Source: Candidatus Cloacimonadota bacterium
Lineage (GTDB): Bacteria; Cloacimonadota; Cloacimonadia; Cloacimonadales; Cloacimonadaceae
DNA length: 32,939 bases
Assembly: GCA_020532515.1 (NCBI GenBank)
Contig: JAJBAY010000017.1
Location: 1 to 32,939 of the forward strand
Direction of reading: 5' to 3'
Numbering within the stretch: position 1 is the stretch's first letter; every line of letters starts with the position of its first letter. The notes beneath the pieces were generated by a model. It was given only the letters and a program-made list of their open reading frames with translations. It searched no databases and was not told the DNA's origin. The translations under genes were made by a program, and so were the position numbers. This document shows, piece by piece, positions 15,347-23,745 of the stretch.

Positions 15347-18097
15347 TTATTCCATCAGCATCATTTTGCGAGTGCTGCTATAGGCTCCGGATGTGAAACG
15401 ATAGAGATAAAGACCGCTGGCCAGCGGATTCCCCATGTCGTCACGAGCATTGAAGACTATCTGATAGCGTCCTGCAGCCTGGGTTTCATTTAGCAAACTG
15501 CGCACCAATTGACCCTTCACATTGAATATATCAAGGCGCACGTTGCCAGCATCCTTGAGCTGGTAACTGATAGTGGTCTCAGGGTTAAAGGGGTTCGGAT
15601 AGTTGCCACCCAAAACAGTCCCGGATATCGGCACTATTTCATCTTCATTGGAGACAGGTGTCATTACGAAGTTCACTATGGTATCTTGATTTGCTGTCAC
15701 AACGACGTTTTCCTGGGTCACAGTGGAGAAGTTTGCATGGACAGCGCTTACCAGGTAGATTCCCACAGGCACAGTGAGGCTATAAGCGCCGGCAGCGTTT
15801 GTGGTGCTGCTATATCCACCTTCAGCGGAAACGGTAGCACCGAAGATGGGCACGCCGATGTCTGATATCACATGGCCCAGGATGTTGCCCTGCGGCTCTT
15901 CCTTGACCAGAGCATTCGAGAAGGCGGCAGCAGAGATCACATCTCCTGTATAGACAGCTTTCACAGCCCATGTATAGCTGCCGCTAGGCAGAGTGGCCCA
16001 AGTGGGGTCGATGAGATTTGTGGGGAAAATGGGGTAGGTGGTATAGCTCATCCAGTTAGCTTCGTTACCCTGATCAGCAGTCAGAAAACGGTAAACATAG
16101 AAGCCCACGAAAGCGCGGTCTTTGCTAAGATCTGGAAGTTGCCAGCTAATATGCACCTCGTTGCCATTATCCACTATTGTCGCAATCACGTTTTGGGGAG
16201 GATTGATGTTCTCGACCAAAAGGATATCTCCCATATTTACATCACCCGCGCCCACTATCAGATCACCGGTAGCAGTGGCAAAGCCCGGAGCACTGACGCT
16301 GTAGGAGTAGGTATGGTTTCCAAAAACACCGCTAATAGCGAACTGACCGGTGGCGTTTGTGATAGCTTCATAAGGCGCAAAACCGCTGAGGTTGATGGTA
16401 GCTCCAGCAAGACCTACGCTGGGTGCTCCACTTCCTACGATACGGCCGGTAACGCTCACCTGTACAGGAATGATGTCCAAAGCGAAGTTCAGAGTAGCGG
16501 TTTGGCCTTCCAGGATTGTCACAGTGTGGGTTACGGGAGTGTAGCCAGTTTTGCTGGCGGTCACACTATGAGTTCCCACCGGGATAAGATGCAGGATGTA
16601 GCTGCCATCTGCTGCGGATCCAGTGGAGAATTCAGTGCCCTCCACTTCGATTAGAGCTCCAGATAGAGGAGCACCGGCAGCGCTAACTACGCCACCAAGG
16701 CTACCCACTTCATCTGTCACAGGGTTAAAATCTGCCAGCATACGCGGGGTGATCTGAGCTCCGCCCTGGAAGTGAGCGATGAGGCCCAGCACGTTAAATT
16801 GCCCGATGTGCATGGGGGTATCGATATAATCCACATCGTAGAAACTGGTGCGGAAGTTCATGGCACCGGTGGCGTCAGAAATGGGATAGGTCACAGCCGG
16901 ATTAGTGGTGTAGTTTCCGCTGGGACTGGTGAAACTCACATCATTGATCTGCACCAGACGGGATTGATACTGGTTCACACCGATATCGGAATTCAGCTGC
17001 GCCACGGTGACGGTAGGCACCATTAAGTTGTTGCCACTGGATACCGCAGGACCGGGATCTGCCGTAGGCAAGAATTGCAGGGTTTCAAAGTACAAATTCA
17101 GCTTACCGGTGAGGCCAGCGATGGCATCGCCAACGTTGTAGGTGCTGGTGATCACGCCGGGTAGATCGTCGATCAGGATGGCCGCTCCAGCATCTTGCAC
17201 ATATTTCTGATGGCGGTTATTCTGTTTGAAGGTGAGGATTACCTCGCCTGTAACGTGATACACGGTGCTATTATCCGGGTTTTGCTGCCAGAGCTCGCTC
17301 AGGCTACCCACGTTCACATAAAAAGCATAATTCGCGCTTACAATTGCGCTGGGTTCATAGCCCGCAGCATAAGCTCTGGCTTTGATGGTGGTGGCGGTGC
17401 TTACGTTGATTGGAGCGGTAAATAAAGTAGAGGATTGGCTGGGCACGCTGCCATCAGTAGTGTAATAAATGCTGGCACCTGCTGTAGCGGTCGAAATGCT
17501 TACCTCAAAAGGAGCTCCATAGTGTCCAGAAGGTGGATCAAAAGTAGGATTAGCCACATATTGCTGGCCGCTGCCATAGGCAGTCCAAGTGATGTTGTCG
17601 ATAGTTAACTGACGGTTTACTGTGCCACCTTGAAGATGGCGGATTTCCATGGTGAAAGCGCCGGGGATATTTATGCCATTCACGATGAACTCATGAATAG
17701 TGGGGTCTGCACCCGAGGCTCCGCCAAAGATCTGGGAATCTGCCACCCAGACATCGTTGATATACAAAGCCACCTGGCGATCTCCCGCAGAGGTATAGGC
17801 CTTGCGCATCTGCACCGAGAAATTGCCAATTCCATTGGGGATGGGATCCGATACGATCCTACTGGGGACTGCGCTGCGGCGCAGGATCATGCCGTTTCCA
17901 TCAATGGAATTGTCATTGGCTCCGGCTACAGCGCCGGTTACATGAAAGTAGTTCCAGGTGATTCCGCCTTCTCCGACAAAGCTGCCGTCCACGTAGGCGG
18001 TCTCAGCGTAGTCAAAATTGGCGAATGTTTCCAGGCCTTGTGCCCAAACGCTTAGCGCTGCGACAAGGCAAATGATTAAAATGAGTGCTTTTTTCAT
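15347..18097 (-). CDS. Large secreted multidomain protein with CHB_HEX-like, carboxypeptidase-regulatory-like, FN3 and FlgD/T9SS-like domains
   Basis: A 916-aa exported protein with a signal peptide ending at about WAQ (residue 20). Domains in order: an N-terminal beta-sandwich (about 25-175); a chitobiase/hexosaminidase C-terminal-like repeat with YYTTDGSVPS near 210-220; an OB-fold-like segment (about 270-380, with YHVTGEV); two carboxypeptidase-regulatory-like beta domains (about 465-620); an FN3-like domain (PPQNVIATIVDNG..WQLPD); a third regulatory-like domain (about 735-810); and the C-terminal YPNPFNPET...SGLYLYR...SSTRKM sorting domain. No catalytic domain is visible, so a surface adhesin or scaffold is likely. 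The ATG at 18097 is preferred to the GTG at 18109 because GGAGG lies 5 nt upstream. That start overlaps the stop of a 42-codon leader ORF. Confidence 0.88.
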   Translation of the reverse strand: MKKALILIICLVAALSVWAQGLETFANFDYAETAYVDGSFVGEGGITWNYFHVTGAVAGANDNSIDGNGMILRRSAVPSRIVSDPIPNGIGNFSVQMRKAYTSAGDRQVALYINDVWVADSQIFGGASGADPTIHEFIVNGINIPGAFTMEIRHLQGGTVNRQLTIDNITWTAYGSGQQYVANPTFDPPSGHYGAPFEVSISTATAGASIYYTTDGSVPSQSSTLFTAPINVSTATTIKARAYAAGYEPSAIVSANYAFYVNVGSLSELWQQNPDNSTVYHVTGEVILTFKQNNRHQKYVQDAGAAILIDDLPGVITSTYNVGDAIAGLTGKLNLYFETLQFLPTADPGPAVSSGNNLMVPTVTVAQLNSDIGVNQYQSRLVQINDVSFTSPSGNYTTNPAVTYPISDATGAMNFRTSFYDVDYIDTPMHIGQFNVLGLIAHFQGGAQITPRMLADFNPVTDEVGSLGGVVSAAGAPLSGALIEVEGTEFSTGSAADGSYILHLIPVGTHSVTASKTGYTPVTHTVTILEGQTATLNFALDIIPVQVSVTGRIVGSGAPSVGLAGATINLSGFAPYEAITNATGQFAISGVFGNHTYSYSVSAPGFATATGDLIVGAGDVNMGDILLVENINPPQNVIATIVDNGNEVHISWQLPDLSKDRAFVGFYVYRFLTADQGNEANWMSYTTYPIFPTNLIDPTWATLPSGSYTWAVKAVYTGDVISAAAFSNALVKEEPQGNILGHVISDIGVPIFGATVSAEGGYSSTTNAAGAYSLTVPVGIYLVSAVHANFSTVTQENVVVTANQDTIVNFVMTPVSNEDEIVPISGTVLGGNYPNPFNPETTISYQLKDAGNVRLDIFNVKGQLVRSLLNETQAAGRYQIVFNARDDMGNPLASGLYLYRFTSGAYSSTRKMMLME

Positions 18098-18222
18098 ATT
18101 TTCCTCCACTCTTTTATATATGCTGTTTTAATGTCTGTCATAAGTTCTGCTTTAAAATGTGAACAAGGCTGGGCTTCATAGACCCAAATGCTGGGTCTGC
18201 GTATGGTGCAAGCAGGTTCCAT
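18094..18222 (-). CDS. 42-aa leader ORF, ATGA-coupled to the secreted protein gene
   Basis: An ATG at 18222 with a perfect AAGGAG 5 nt upstream opens 42 codons (MEPACTIRRPSIWVYE...) and stops in TGA overlapping the next gene's ATG. The arrangement predicts translational coupling. A hairpin of about 7 bp (AGACCCA / TGGGTCT) lies inside the ORF. The peptide has no signal or membrane stretch and I recognise no family. It may be a regulatory leader rather than a functional protein. Confidence 0.5.
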   Translation of the reverse strand: MEPACTIRRPSIWVYEAQPCSHFKAELMTDIKTAYIKEWRKI

Positions 18223-18258
18223 ATTTTCTCCTTATCAGACTTTTATCCTTGGGTGAGA

Positions 18259-18285
18259 GTATTATTATGCTTTGAATTGTGTCAA
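18259..18285 (-). promoter_or_regulatory. Candidate promoter for the leader ORF and secreted protein
   Basis: On the minus strand TTGACA (18280-18285) is followed after 15 bp by TAATAC (18259-18264). Transcription would start near 18252, about 20 nt before the AAGGAG of the leader ORF. The spacing is short, so confidence is modest. Confidence 0.35.
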
Positions 18286-18660
18286 TTGGTTTTTTGCACA
18301 TGAGGAAAATAGTTTAGGGGTTTTGGAGTTTTATAGTTTTAGCGTTTTATCGTTTGGGGTTTATGGCGTTTAAAGTTTAATGCTTAACGCTCAATATCTC
18401 AGCGTTTTAGCGCTTTAAAGTTGGCTCCCGCTGTATAGCTTTTCCTGTAGGCGAACTGAGTCCCCTGGGGGCGGTATTTTAGTTAGCCAAGCAATAACGA
18501 GTGCCACAGCACTGACTTCAGCCCTCCTCAGCGGCAATATTTTCAAAAAAGAGCTTGACGATAAGAGCAAAGCCAAAAAACAATGTAATTAGTCGTTTAA
18601 CCCTAAATAGTTTGCAAGTGGGACAAAAGGATCCGGTTTGCAAAAAGTGGCTTTAACTTA
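18286..18660. other. Gene-free divergent intergenic region with T/G-rich degenerate repeat
   Basis: From about 18303 to 18420 the plus strand is a low-complexity T/G-rich tract with many variants of GTTTTAGCG and CGTTTTA. The remainder (18421-18660) shows a TTGACG at 18555-18560 without a good -10, and two similar GTTTGCAA-(n)-GTGG stretches (18610 and 18637). No gene is supported. Confidence 0.5.
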
Positions 18661-18675
18661 TTGAAGGATAAAGGA

Positions 18676-19839
18676 GTGAGTAAAATCATTATGCTAGGAC
18701 TAATCATGAAAATGCACCAAGCCCATGGACGCTTAAGCCATAAACTGATCTGGATCACGCTAATCCTATCCACAATTTTTGTCACATCCGGATGCCACAA
18801 GCGCTGCCCCACAGCACCTGCAGAACCTGATGCCTATTGGAATACCGTTACATTTGGGGAAACCGCCTGTAATTTCGTCAGCAACAGCCGCAGCTTTCGA
18901 GGAAAGCTTTTTGCTACCAATCGTTGGGGAACACTTTGCTTTGATGACATGGATAATTATTGGCAGCAGCACGCCTTGGGCATTTCCACCGGCTTGGACT
19001 ACAAGCCCTTAATCTCTAAGGATTTTACCGTGTATTTGAGAGATCGGAATATCTATATCACACGAACCGAGGGAGATGCAAGTGGAAGCATAATGATCTG
19101 GCCCAGAGATATTGATCCCAAGTTTGAAGATTTTTATTTTTCACATACCTATTATGAGAAAGAGCTGGGCTTAATGAACGGAAACAACCGCTTTCTTACC
19201 TGGATTCGTGGAACAGAAGACGGTCATTATATGGACTATTTGGTTTTTGTAGATTTACAGGATGCCCCTATTATTCAGATAACGAATAAAGGCTATTGGC
19301 CGGCATCTCCGCCTCAGGAAGGTGCCAACTTTTGGAATGTTTCGTTTAAGGGCATGCTCGCCATGAATAATAATTTTTATATTGCTTATGATAATGCGCG
19401 GACGTCATATCATCGGGTCATATATCCTGATCTGAGCTACGAAGAAATACAGGTTAATCGTTATCATAGCGCGATTACATTGTTCGAATATAAGGGAAAG
19501 ATCTGGGCGCAGCTTGCCAATACCGAGTTGGTTTATTCCTCAGATTTCCAGAACTGGGAACATTTTGCCTGGATGGAGCCCTATTTATTCGATATTCGCG
19601 CCATAGACGATTATCTGTTCGTCCATATCAATGATAAAGCGTGGTTCTTCAGTGATTCGGAAAACCCCGGCAGCATATACCAAATCCCCACCGAAAACAT
19701 GGAAACCAGGACGATTACCTCAATTAGTAAGTTTTTGGATTATCTTGTCATTACCACCACAAATGGCATATTCTATAAATCTTACGAAACGATCATGAAT
19801 GATAAAATCCTGAATCGGGGAATCAGCCTGCTACAATGA
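18676..19839 (+). CDS. Predicted lipoprotein of unknown function
   Basis: About 387 aa. A long basic N-terminus leads to a membrane-type core (LIWITLILSTIF) and the lipobox VTSGC, after which the mature protein starts CHKRCPTAPAEP. The remainder is rich in aromatic residues and short beta strands with recurring patterns such as a bulky-F/Y-D-DYLFVHI and KGKIWAQL, suggestive of a beta-propeller. I do not recognise a family. The start is uncertain: GTG 18676 has AAGG 8 nt upstream, ATG 18691 and ATG 18706 are also in frame, and a TTG at 18661 extends the frame. A short ORF with a strong ribosome-binding site begins 13 bp after its stop. Confidence 0.72.
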   Translation: MSKIIMLGLIMKMHQAHGRLSHKLIWITLILSTIFVTSGCHKRCPTAPAEPDAYWNTVTFGETACNFVSNSRSFRGKLFATNRWGTLCFDDMDNYWQQHALGISTGLDYKPLISKDFTVYLRDRNIYITRTEGDASGSIMIWPRDIDPKFEDFYFSHTYYEKELGLMNGNNRFLTWIRGTEDGHYMDYLVFVDLQDAPIIQITNKGYWPASPPQEGANFWNVSFKGMLAMNNNFYIAYDNARTSYHRVIYPDLSYEEIQVNRYHSAITLFEYKGKIWAQLANTELVYSSDFQNWEHFAWMEPYLFDIRAIDDYLFVHINDKAWFFSDSENPGSIYQIPTENMETRTITSISKFLDYLVITTTNGIFYKSYETIMNDKILNRGISLLQ

Positions 19840-19851
19840 CGAGGGAAAGCT

Positions 19852-20016
19852 ATGGGAAAAGATTATTTTAGACAGCAAGCACTGCAATACCTGCCGCTCG
19901 AGTCCCTTGGTGAAGGTATTTCAGATAGCAAAACAATAATCCAATACCATAACGAGTGTTGTAGGCACGTTATTTCAGATAGAACCTTGCAGACTTCTGG
20001 CTCTTGGCTTCCCTGA
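19852..20016 (+). pseudogene. 54-codon ORF with a strong ribosome-binding site, probably a truncated gene
   Basis: ATG 19852 is preceded by GAGGGA at 5-nt spacing, directly after the lipoprotein gene, and reads MGKDYFRQQALQYLPLESLG before ending at TGA 20014-20016. The opening is like a normal cytoplasmic protein, but the ORF stops just before the 82-bp palindrome. TATTTCAGATAG occurs twice within it about 53 bp apart. I read it as the 5' stump of a gene cut off when the sequence to the right was inserted or rearranged; a genuine small protein is the alternative. Confidence 0.4.
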
Positions 20017-20022
20017 TCTATA

Positions 20023-20104
20023 GACTTGATTTTAACGGGTGTTTGACTCGAGATGACTCGGATATTCGAGTCAACTCGAGTCGAAAACATGTTGAAATCA
20101 AGTT
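20023..20104. repeat. 82-bp near-perfect palindrome
   Basis: The two halves pair around the centre 20063/20064: CTTGATTTTAAC (20025-20036) with GTTGAAATCAAG (20091-20102), and GACTCGAG with CTCGAGTC, then inner GACTCG with CGAGTC (20045-20082). Only a few mismatches (for example 20038, 20041, 20053) and G-T pairs interrupt it. The core has four copies of the GACTCG/CGAGTC hexamer. No T tract follows, so it is not a standard terminator. Confidence 0.9.
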
Positions 20105-20210
20105 CAGTTGGAAAGGGATGGTAAACCCGCCAGAGGCCACAGCTCGCCGCAAAAGATCGCTTGTGCTGAGAAAGTGCTTGACGCCCTGACTCACTCAAAT
20201 CAAATTGCCC

Positions 20211-20232
20211 TTTGATGACTTATATCATCAAA
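20211..20232. promoter_or_regulatory. Operator-like perfect inverted repeat upstream of the defence locus
   Basis: TTTGATGA (20211-20218) and TCATCAAA (20225-20232) form a perfect inverted repeat with a 6-bp spacer, 65 bp before the leader ORF. A possible promoter TTGATG (20212-20217), 17 bp, TAAAAA (20235-20240) overlaps it, so a dimeric repressor bound here would block the -35. The promoter assignment is tentative. Confidence 0.45.
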
Positions 20233-20296
20233 ACTAAAAACCTGATTTCGCATGAAACCGGAATAGAGCCAGCATAAATGATGTTCGGGAGATAGG

Positions 20297-20392
20297 ATGA
20301 ATCGAAAAAGAGGCACGACCATAGGGACACTTGTGAAAGTCATAGTTCTTTCCACAGGATTACTGTTTAGTCACAAAGGGCACACAACATGA
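20297..20392 (+). CDS. 31-aa leader ORF, ATGA-coupled to the PLD-helicase gene
   Basis: ATG 20297 follows GGGAG at 5-nt spacing and encodes a basic start (MNRKRGTT) and one hydrophobic stretch (VKVIVLSTGLLF) over 31 codons. Its TGA (20390-20392) overlaps the helicase ATG (20389-20391). Layout suggests translational coupling; a separate peptide function cannot be judged. Confidence 0.4.
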   Translation: MNRKRGTTIGTLVKVIVLSTGLLFSHKGHTT

Positions 20393-23300
20393 GCAATTTC
20401 ATCACGAATTCCGGCCAGAAGAATTTGAGAACCCGGCTTTCGACCCTTATTAAAGAAAGCGAAGAGCTCAAAATCCTGGTTGGCTTCTTTTACTTTTCCG
20501 GCATAACGGAATTGATTGACAGTTTGAAAGAAAATCCCGATCTCACCCTCAAGATCCTGGTAGGGCTAAATATAGATGCGCAAAGCTATGGACTGGTGGA
20601 ATATGCCGATAAGGCAAGCAAAAACCGCATTGAGCGCATCGAGGATTATCATGAATCCGTGCTTGCGGCTTTGAATACAGATATTTTCGACAATGAAACT
20701 TTTTATGAGCAGGCCCGCTTCATCATAGATCAGATCATAGCGGATAGGATCATTATCCGTAAAACCCTGCGCCCAAACCATGCCAAATTGTATCTCTTCC
20801 ATCTCAATGCCTTGCAGGTAGCGCGCAACCAGCTTTTTATCACTGGCAGCAGTAATCTCAGCAAAGCCGGGCTCAGCGATCGGGAAGAATTCAATGTAGA
20901 AATTGCCGATTACGGTTTTGAGCAGGCTGAACAGTATTTCGATGAACTCTGGGACACTGCCATTCAGATCACCGAAGCAGACAGAGAAAAGACCAGACTG
21001 CTGCAGAATATCCAGGAAAAGACTCTGCTCAAATCCGTCCATCCCTTTGATGCCTATATGTTTGTGGTTAAGACCTGGCTGGATAGTTTCTATAAATATG
21101 AATCCAGCCGTTTCATCTCGCTCCTCTTGGAAAGAAAAGGCTATATACCCTATAAATACCAGATCGATGCAGTCACTCAGGCTATGTCCATCATCGAAGA
21201 GAATTCGGGTGTGATCCTGGCCGACGTGGTGGGTCTGGGCAAATCCATCATTGCCGGGCTCATCGCGCGCAAGCTGGATAAACGGGGCATCATCATCTGC
21301 CCTCCGGGCTTGATTGGTGACGATAGCGCCAGCTCCGGCTGGAACAAGTACAAAGAAGATTTTGAGCTTTACGATTGGGATGTGCGCTCCGGGGGAAATC
21401 TGGATGCCATCCTGGATTATCTGGAAACCGCACAAGGCATTGAAGTGATCGTGGTGGACGAAGCTCATCGCTATCGCAATAGCAATACCGAAAGCTATGA
21501 AAAGCTGAAATCCATCTGCCGCGGCCGCAAAGTGATCCTGCTCACGGCTACGCCTTTCAATAATTCCCCGGCGGATATCCTGGCCATGCTGAGCCTCTTT
21601 ATCGTTCCCAAAAAGTCCACCATCACGCTCAGCAGCAACCTTGTGGACCTCTTCCGCTTTTACAACAGCCTCTTCAAAGACCTGGCCTTTATCCGCAAAA
21701 ACTGGCAGTCCAAAGACTCTGCCAAGACAGATGAAGCGCAAAAGAAATACGGTGCTTTATTTGGTGATGAACCGGTCAATATCACAAAAGTGATTAAGCG
21801 TTCATCCTTGCTTTCCGGGCAGATCCGTGAGGTCATCGAACCAGTCACAATCCGCAGAAACCGCTTGGACCTGCTGGGCGATCCGGATTACCAGGATGAA
21901 GTGGGCAAGCTCTCTCAGATCGATAGTCCCAAAGAGTGGTACTACTGCTTAAGCGTGGAGCAATCTGCCTTTTATGACCGGGTGATAGAGCTCTATTTTA
22001 CCGATAACCCCGATAGCGCAGACCGCTTCAGAGGCCCCATCTACAAACCCTACACCTACGAGGGTGATCCCTCTGCCTCTGCCAAGATGAGCAGACAAGA
22101 GCAAATAGACCGCCTCAGCCAGGACAACCTCTATGATATCATCCGGCGACAATTGGTAAAACGCTTTGAAAGCTCCTTCGGCGCTTTTCGCCAGAGCATC
22201 GTAAATGCCCGCAATTCTTATCTAAAGATTCTCAAATTTATAGAAGACTCGGGCGGCCGCTATGTGCTGAACCGCAAGCTGATCAACAAGGCCGAATCCG
22301 GAGATGCGGATTATATTGATGAGCTGCTCAGAGAATTTGCCGAAGAAAACAAGGATAAAGACGGCAAGAAAGACCGGGTTTATGATGTAAATAAATTCCG
22401 CTTCAAAGAGCAATTCTTTGAGGATATCGCCTCCGACCTCCGGCTTTTCGATAAGATCATCTCCGAGATCGATGCCCTGGAGCTGGTAAATAACGATCCC
22501 AAGCGCCTGGCCCTGATCGATAACGTGAAAGCAGTGCTTGGCACTCCTCCCAAAAAAGGCGAGCCGGCCCCCAAACTTGTGATCTTCTCCGAATATGCCG
22601 ATACCGTAAAATATCTGGAGACAGATTTGACTGATAACTTTGGAGAGCGGGTCCTGGTGATCTCCTCCGGCATCAGTAAAACCCACCTTGAAGAGATCAA
22701 TAGCAATTTTGACGCTGCCTACTCCAAGAAAAAGCAAAAAGACCAATATGATATTCTGCTGGCCACAGACAAGCTTTCGGAAGGATTCAACCTGAACCGC
22801 GCCCTTATGGTAATCAATTACGATATTCCCTGGAATCCGGTGCGTGTGATCCAACGCGTAGGGCGCATAAACCGCATCAGCAAAAAGGTCTTTGAAACTC
22901 TGTATATCACCAATTTCTTCCCCAGCGAGCAGGGAGCAGACATCGTAAAAAGCCGCGAAATAGCTTCGCATAAGATGTTTATGATTCATCAAACTTTAGG
23001 TGAGGACGCCCGCATCTTTGATGCTGAGGAAGAGCCCTCCCCGGCCAAACTCTTTGCCAAAGTGCAGCGCAATCCATATGAACTCGATGCTGAAAGCCTC
23101 TATACCCGGCTGAAAAAACAAATGCGGGAATGGGAAGAAATGTATCCAGAACGCGTAAAGGCTCTGGAGGAAATGCCGGTGAGGATCAAGACCGCCAAAG
23201 CCGATCTGCAAGATGCGCTTATCATGTTCATCCGCAAAGGCAAGCTCTTCTGTGTAAGCCAGGACTTTGTGGATGAGAATATGCAGCTCTTGCCCTTGCC

Positions 23301-23745
23301 CATAGAAGCAGCTCTCAAAAGGATCCAGTGCAGCCCGGATACAGCGCAGCTTCCTCTGAGCAATAGCTTCTGGACAAACTACAAAATGCTGAAGGAAGAA
23401 GCCGAAAAGTTCAGCTTCAAACAGTCCCAACAGAGTAACTCCACGAAAGCCTTCAACCTGCTCTCCTCCCTTTTGCAGCAGGATGTCCCTGAGCTGCTGC
23501 CCTGGCGCACCTTTATCATCATGCTACGTGAAGATATTCAGGACTATGGGACCTTGGCAGAATACACGCTCAGGACCATCAGCGATTGGGATAATAATGG
23601 CAAACTGGATTATTCGCACATAGCAAAAGAGCTTAAGGTCCTGAGCAGGAAATTGGGCAAGAACTACCTGAAACAGGTAAAAGAAAGCCTCAAAGCCTAT
23701 GAACAACAGGTGATTGTGGCAGTGGAGAATAGGATATGGACATAA
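20389..23745 (+). CDS. SNF2-family helicase with N-terminal phospholipase D-like domain
   Basis: 1118 aa. Residues 1-190 are a phospholipase D-like module with HAKLYLF (H131, K133) and GSSNLSKAG (153-161), a layout seen in helicase-linked PLD nucleases. Residues about 250-850 form a SNF2/RAD54-type ATPase: Walker A DVVGLGKS (279-286, K285), DEAH (357-360), LTATPFNNS (385-393), and C-terminal motif QRVGRINR (822-829) preceded by TDKLSEGFNLNRA. Only one HxK motif is present, so a dimer would be needed for PLD catalysis. Start ATG 20389 has AAGGG 8 nt upstream and overlaps a leader ORF. The 3' end overlaps the methyltransferase by 10 bp, so the pair is co-translated. Role: DNA translocase and probable nuclease of a restriction-like defence system (inference from domains and context). 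Confidence 0.93.
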   Translation: MSNFITNSGQKNLRTRLSTLIKESEELKILVGFFYFSGITELIDSLKENPDLTLKILVGLNIDAQSYGLVEYADKASKNRIERIEDYHESVLAALNTDIFDNETFYEQARFIIDQIIADRIIIRKTLRPNHAKLYLFHLNALQVARNQLFITGSSNLSKAGLSDREEFNVEIADYGFEQAEQYFDELWDTAIQITEADREKTRLLQNIQEKTLLKSVHPFDAYMFVVKTWLDSFYKYESSRFISLLLERKGYIPYKYQIDAVTQAMSIIEENSGVILADVVGLGKSIIAGLIARKLDKRGIIICPPGLIGDDSASSGWNKYKEDFELYDWDVRSGGNLDAILDYLETAQGIEVIVVDEAHRYRNSNTESYEKLKSICRGRKVILLTATPFNNSPADILAMLSLFIVPKKSTITLSSNLVDLFRFYNSLFKDLAFIRKNWQSKDSAKTDEAQKKYGALFGDEPVNITKVIKRSSLLSGQIREVIEPVTIRRNRLDLLGDPDYQDEVGKLSQIDSPKEWYYCLSVEQSAFYDRVIELYFTDNPDSADRFRGPIYKPYTYEGDPSASAKMSRQEQIDRLSQDNLYDIIRRQLVKRFESSFGAFRQSIVNARNSYLKILKFIEDSGGRYVLNRKLINKAESGDADYIDELLREFAEENKDKDGKKDRVYDVNKFRFKEQFFEDIASDLRLFDKIISEIDALELVNNDPKRLALIDNVKAVLGTPPKKGEPAPKLVIFSEYADTVKYLETDLTDNFGERVLVISSGISKTHLEEINSNFDAAYSKKKQKDQYDILLATDKLSEGFNLNRALMVINYDIPWNPVRVIQRVGRINRISKKVFETLYITNFFPSEQGADIVKSREIASHKMFMIHQTLGEDARIFDAEEEPSPAKLFAKVQRNPYELDAESLYTRLKKQMREWEEMYPERVKALEEMPVRIKTAKADLQDALIMFIRKGKLFCVSQDFVDENMQLLPLPIEAALKRIQCSPDTAQLPLSNSFWTNYKMLKEEAEKFSFKQSQQSNSTKAFNLLSSLLQQDVPELLPWRTFIIMLREDIQDYGTLAEYTLRTISDWDNNGKLDYSHIAKELKVLSRKLGKNYLKQVKESLKAYEQQVIVAVENRIWT

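Noticed and set aside
20566-21741. 391-codon antisense open frame within the helicase gene
   Set aside because: It lies opposite well-conserved helicase motifs, has no ribosome-binding site and no recognisable protein pattern; it is a codon-bias shadow.
22222-22992. 256-codon antisense open frame within the helicase gene
   Set aside because: Same reason: it mirrors the SNF2 C-terminal domain and looks unlike a protein.
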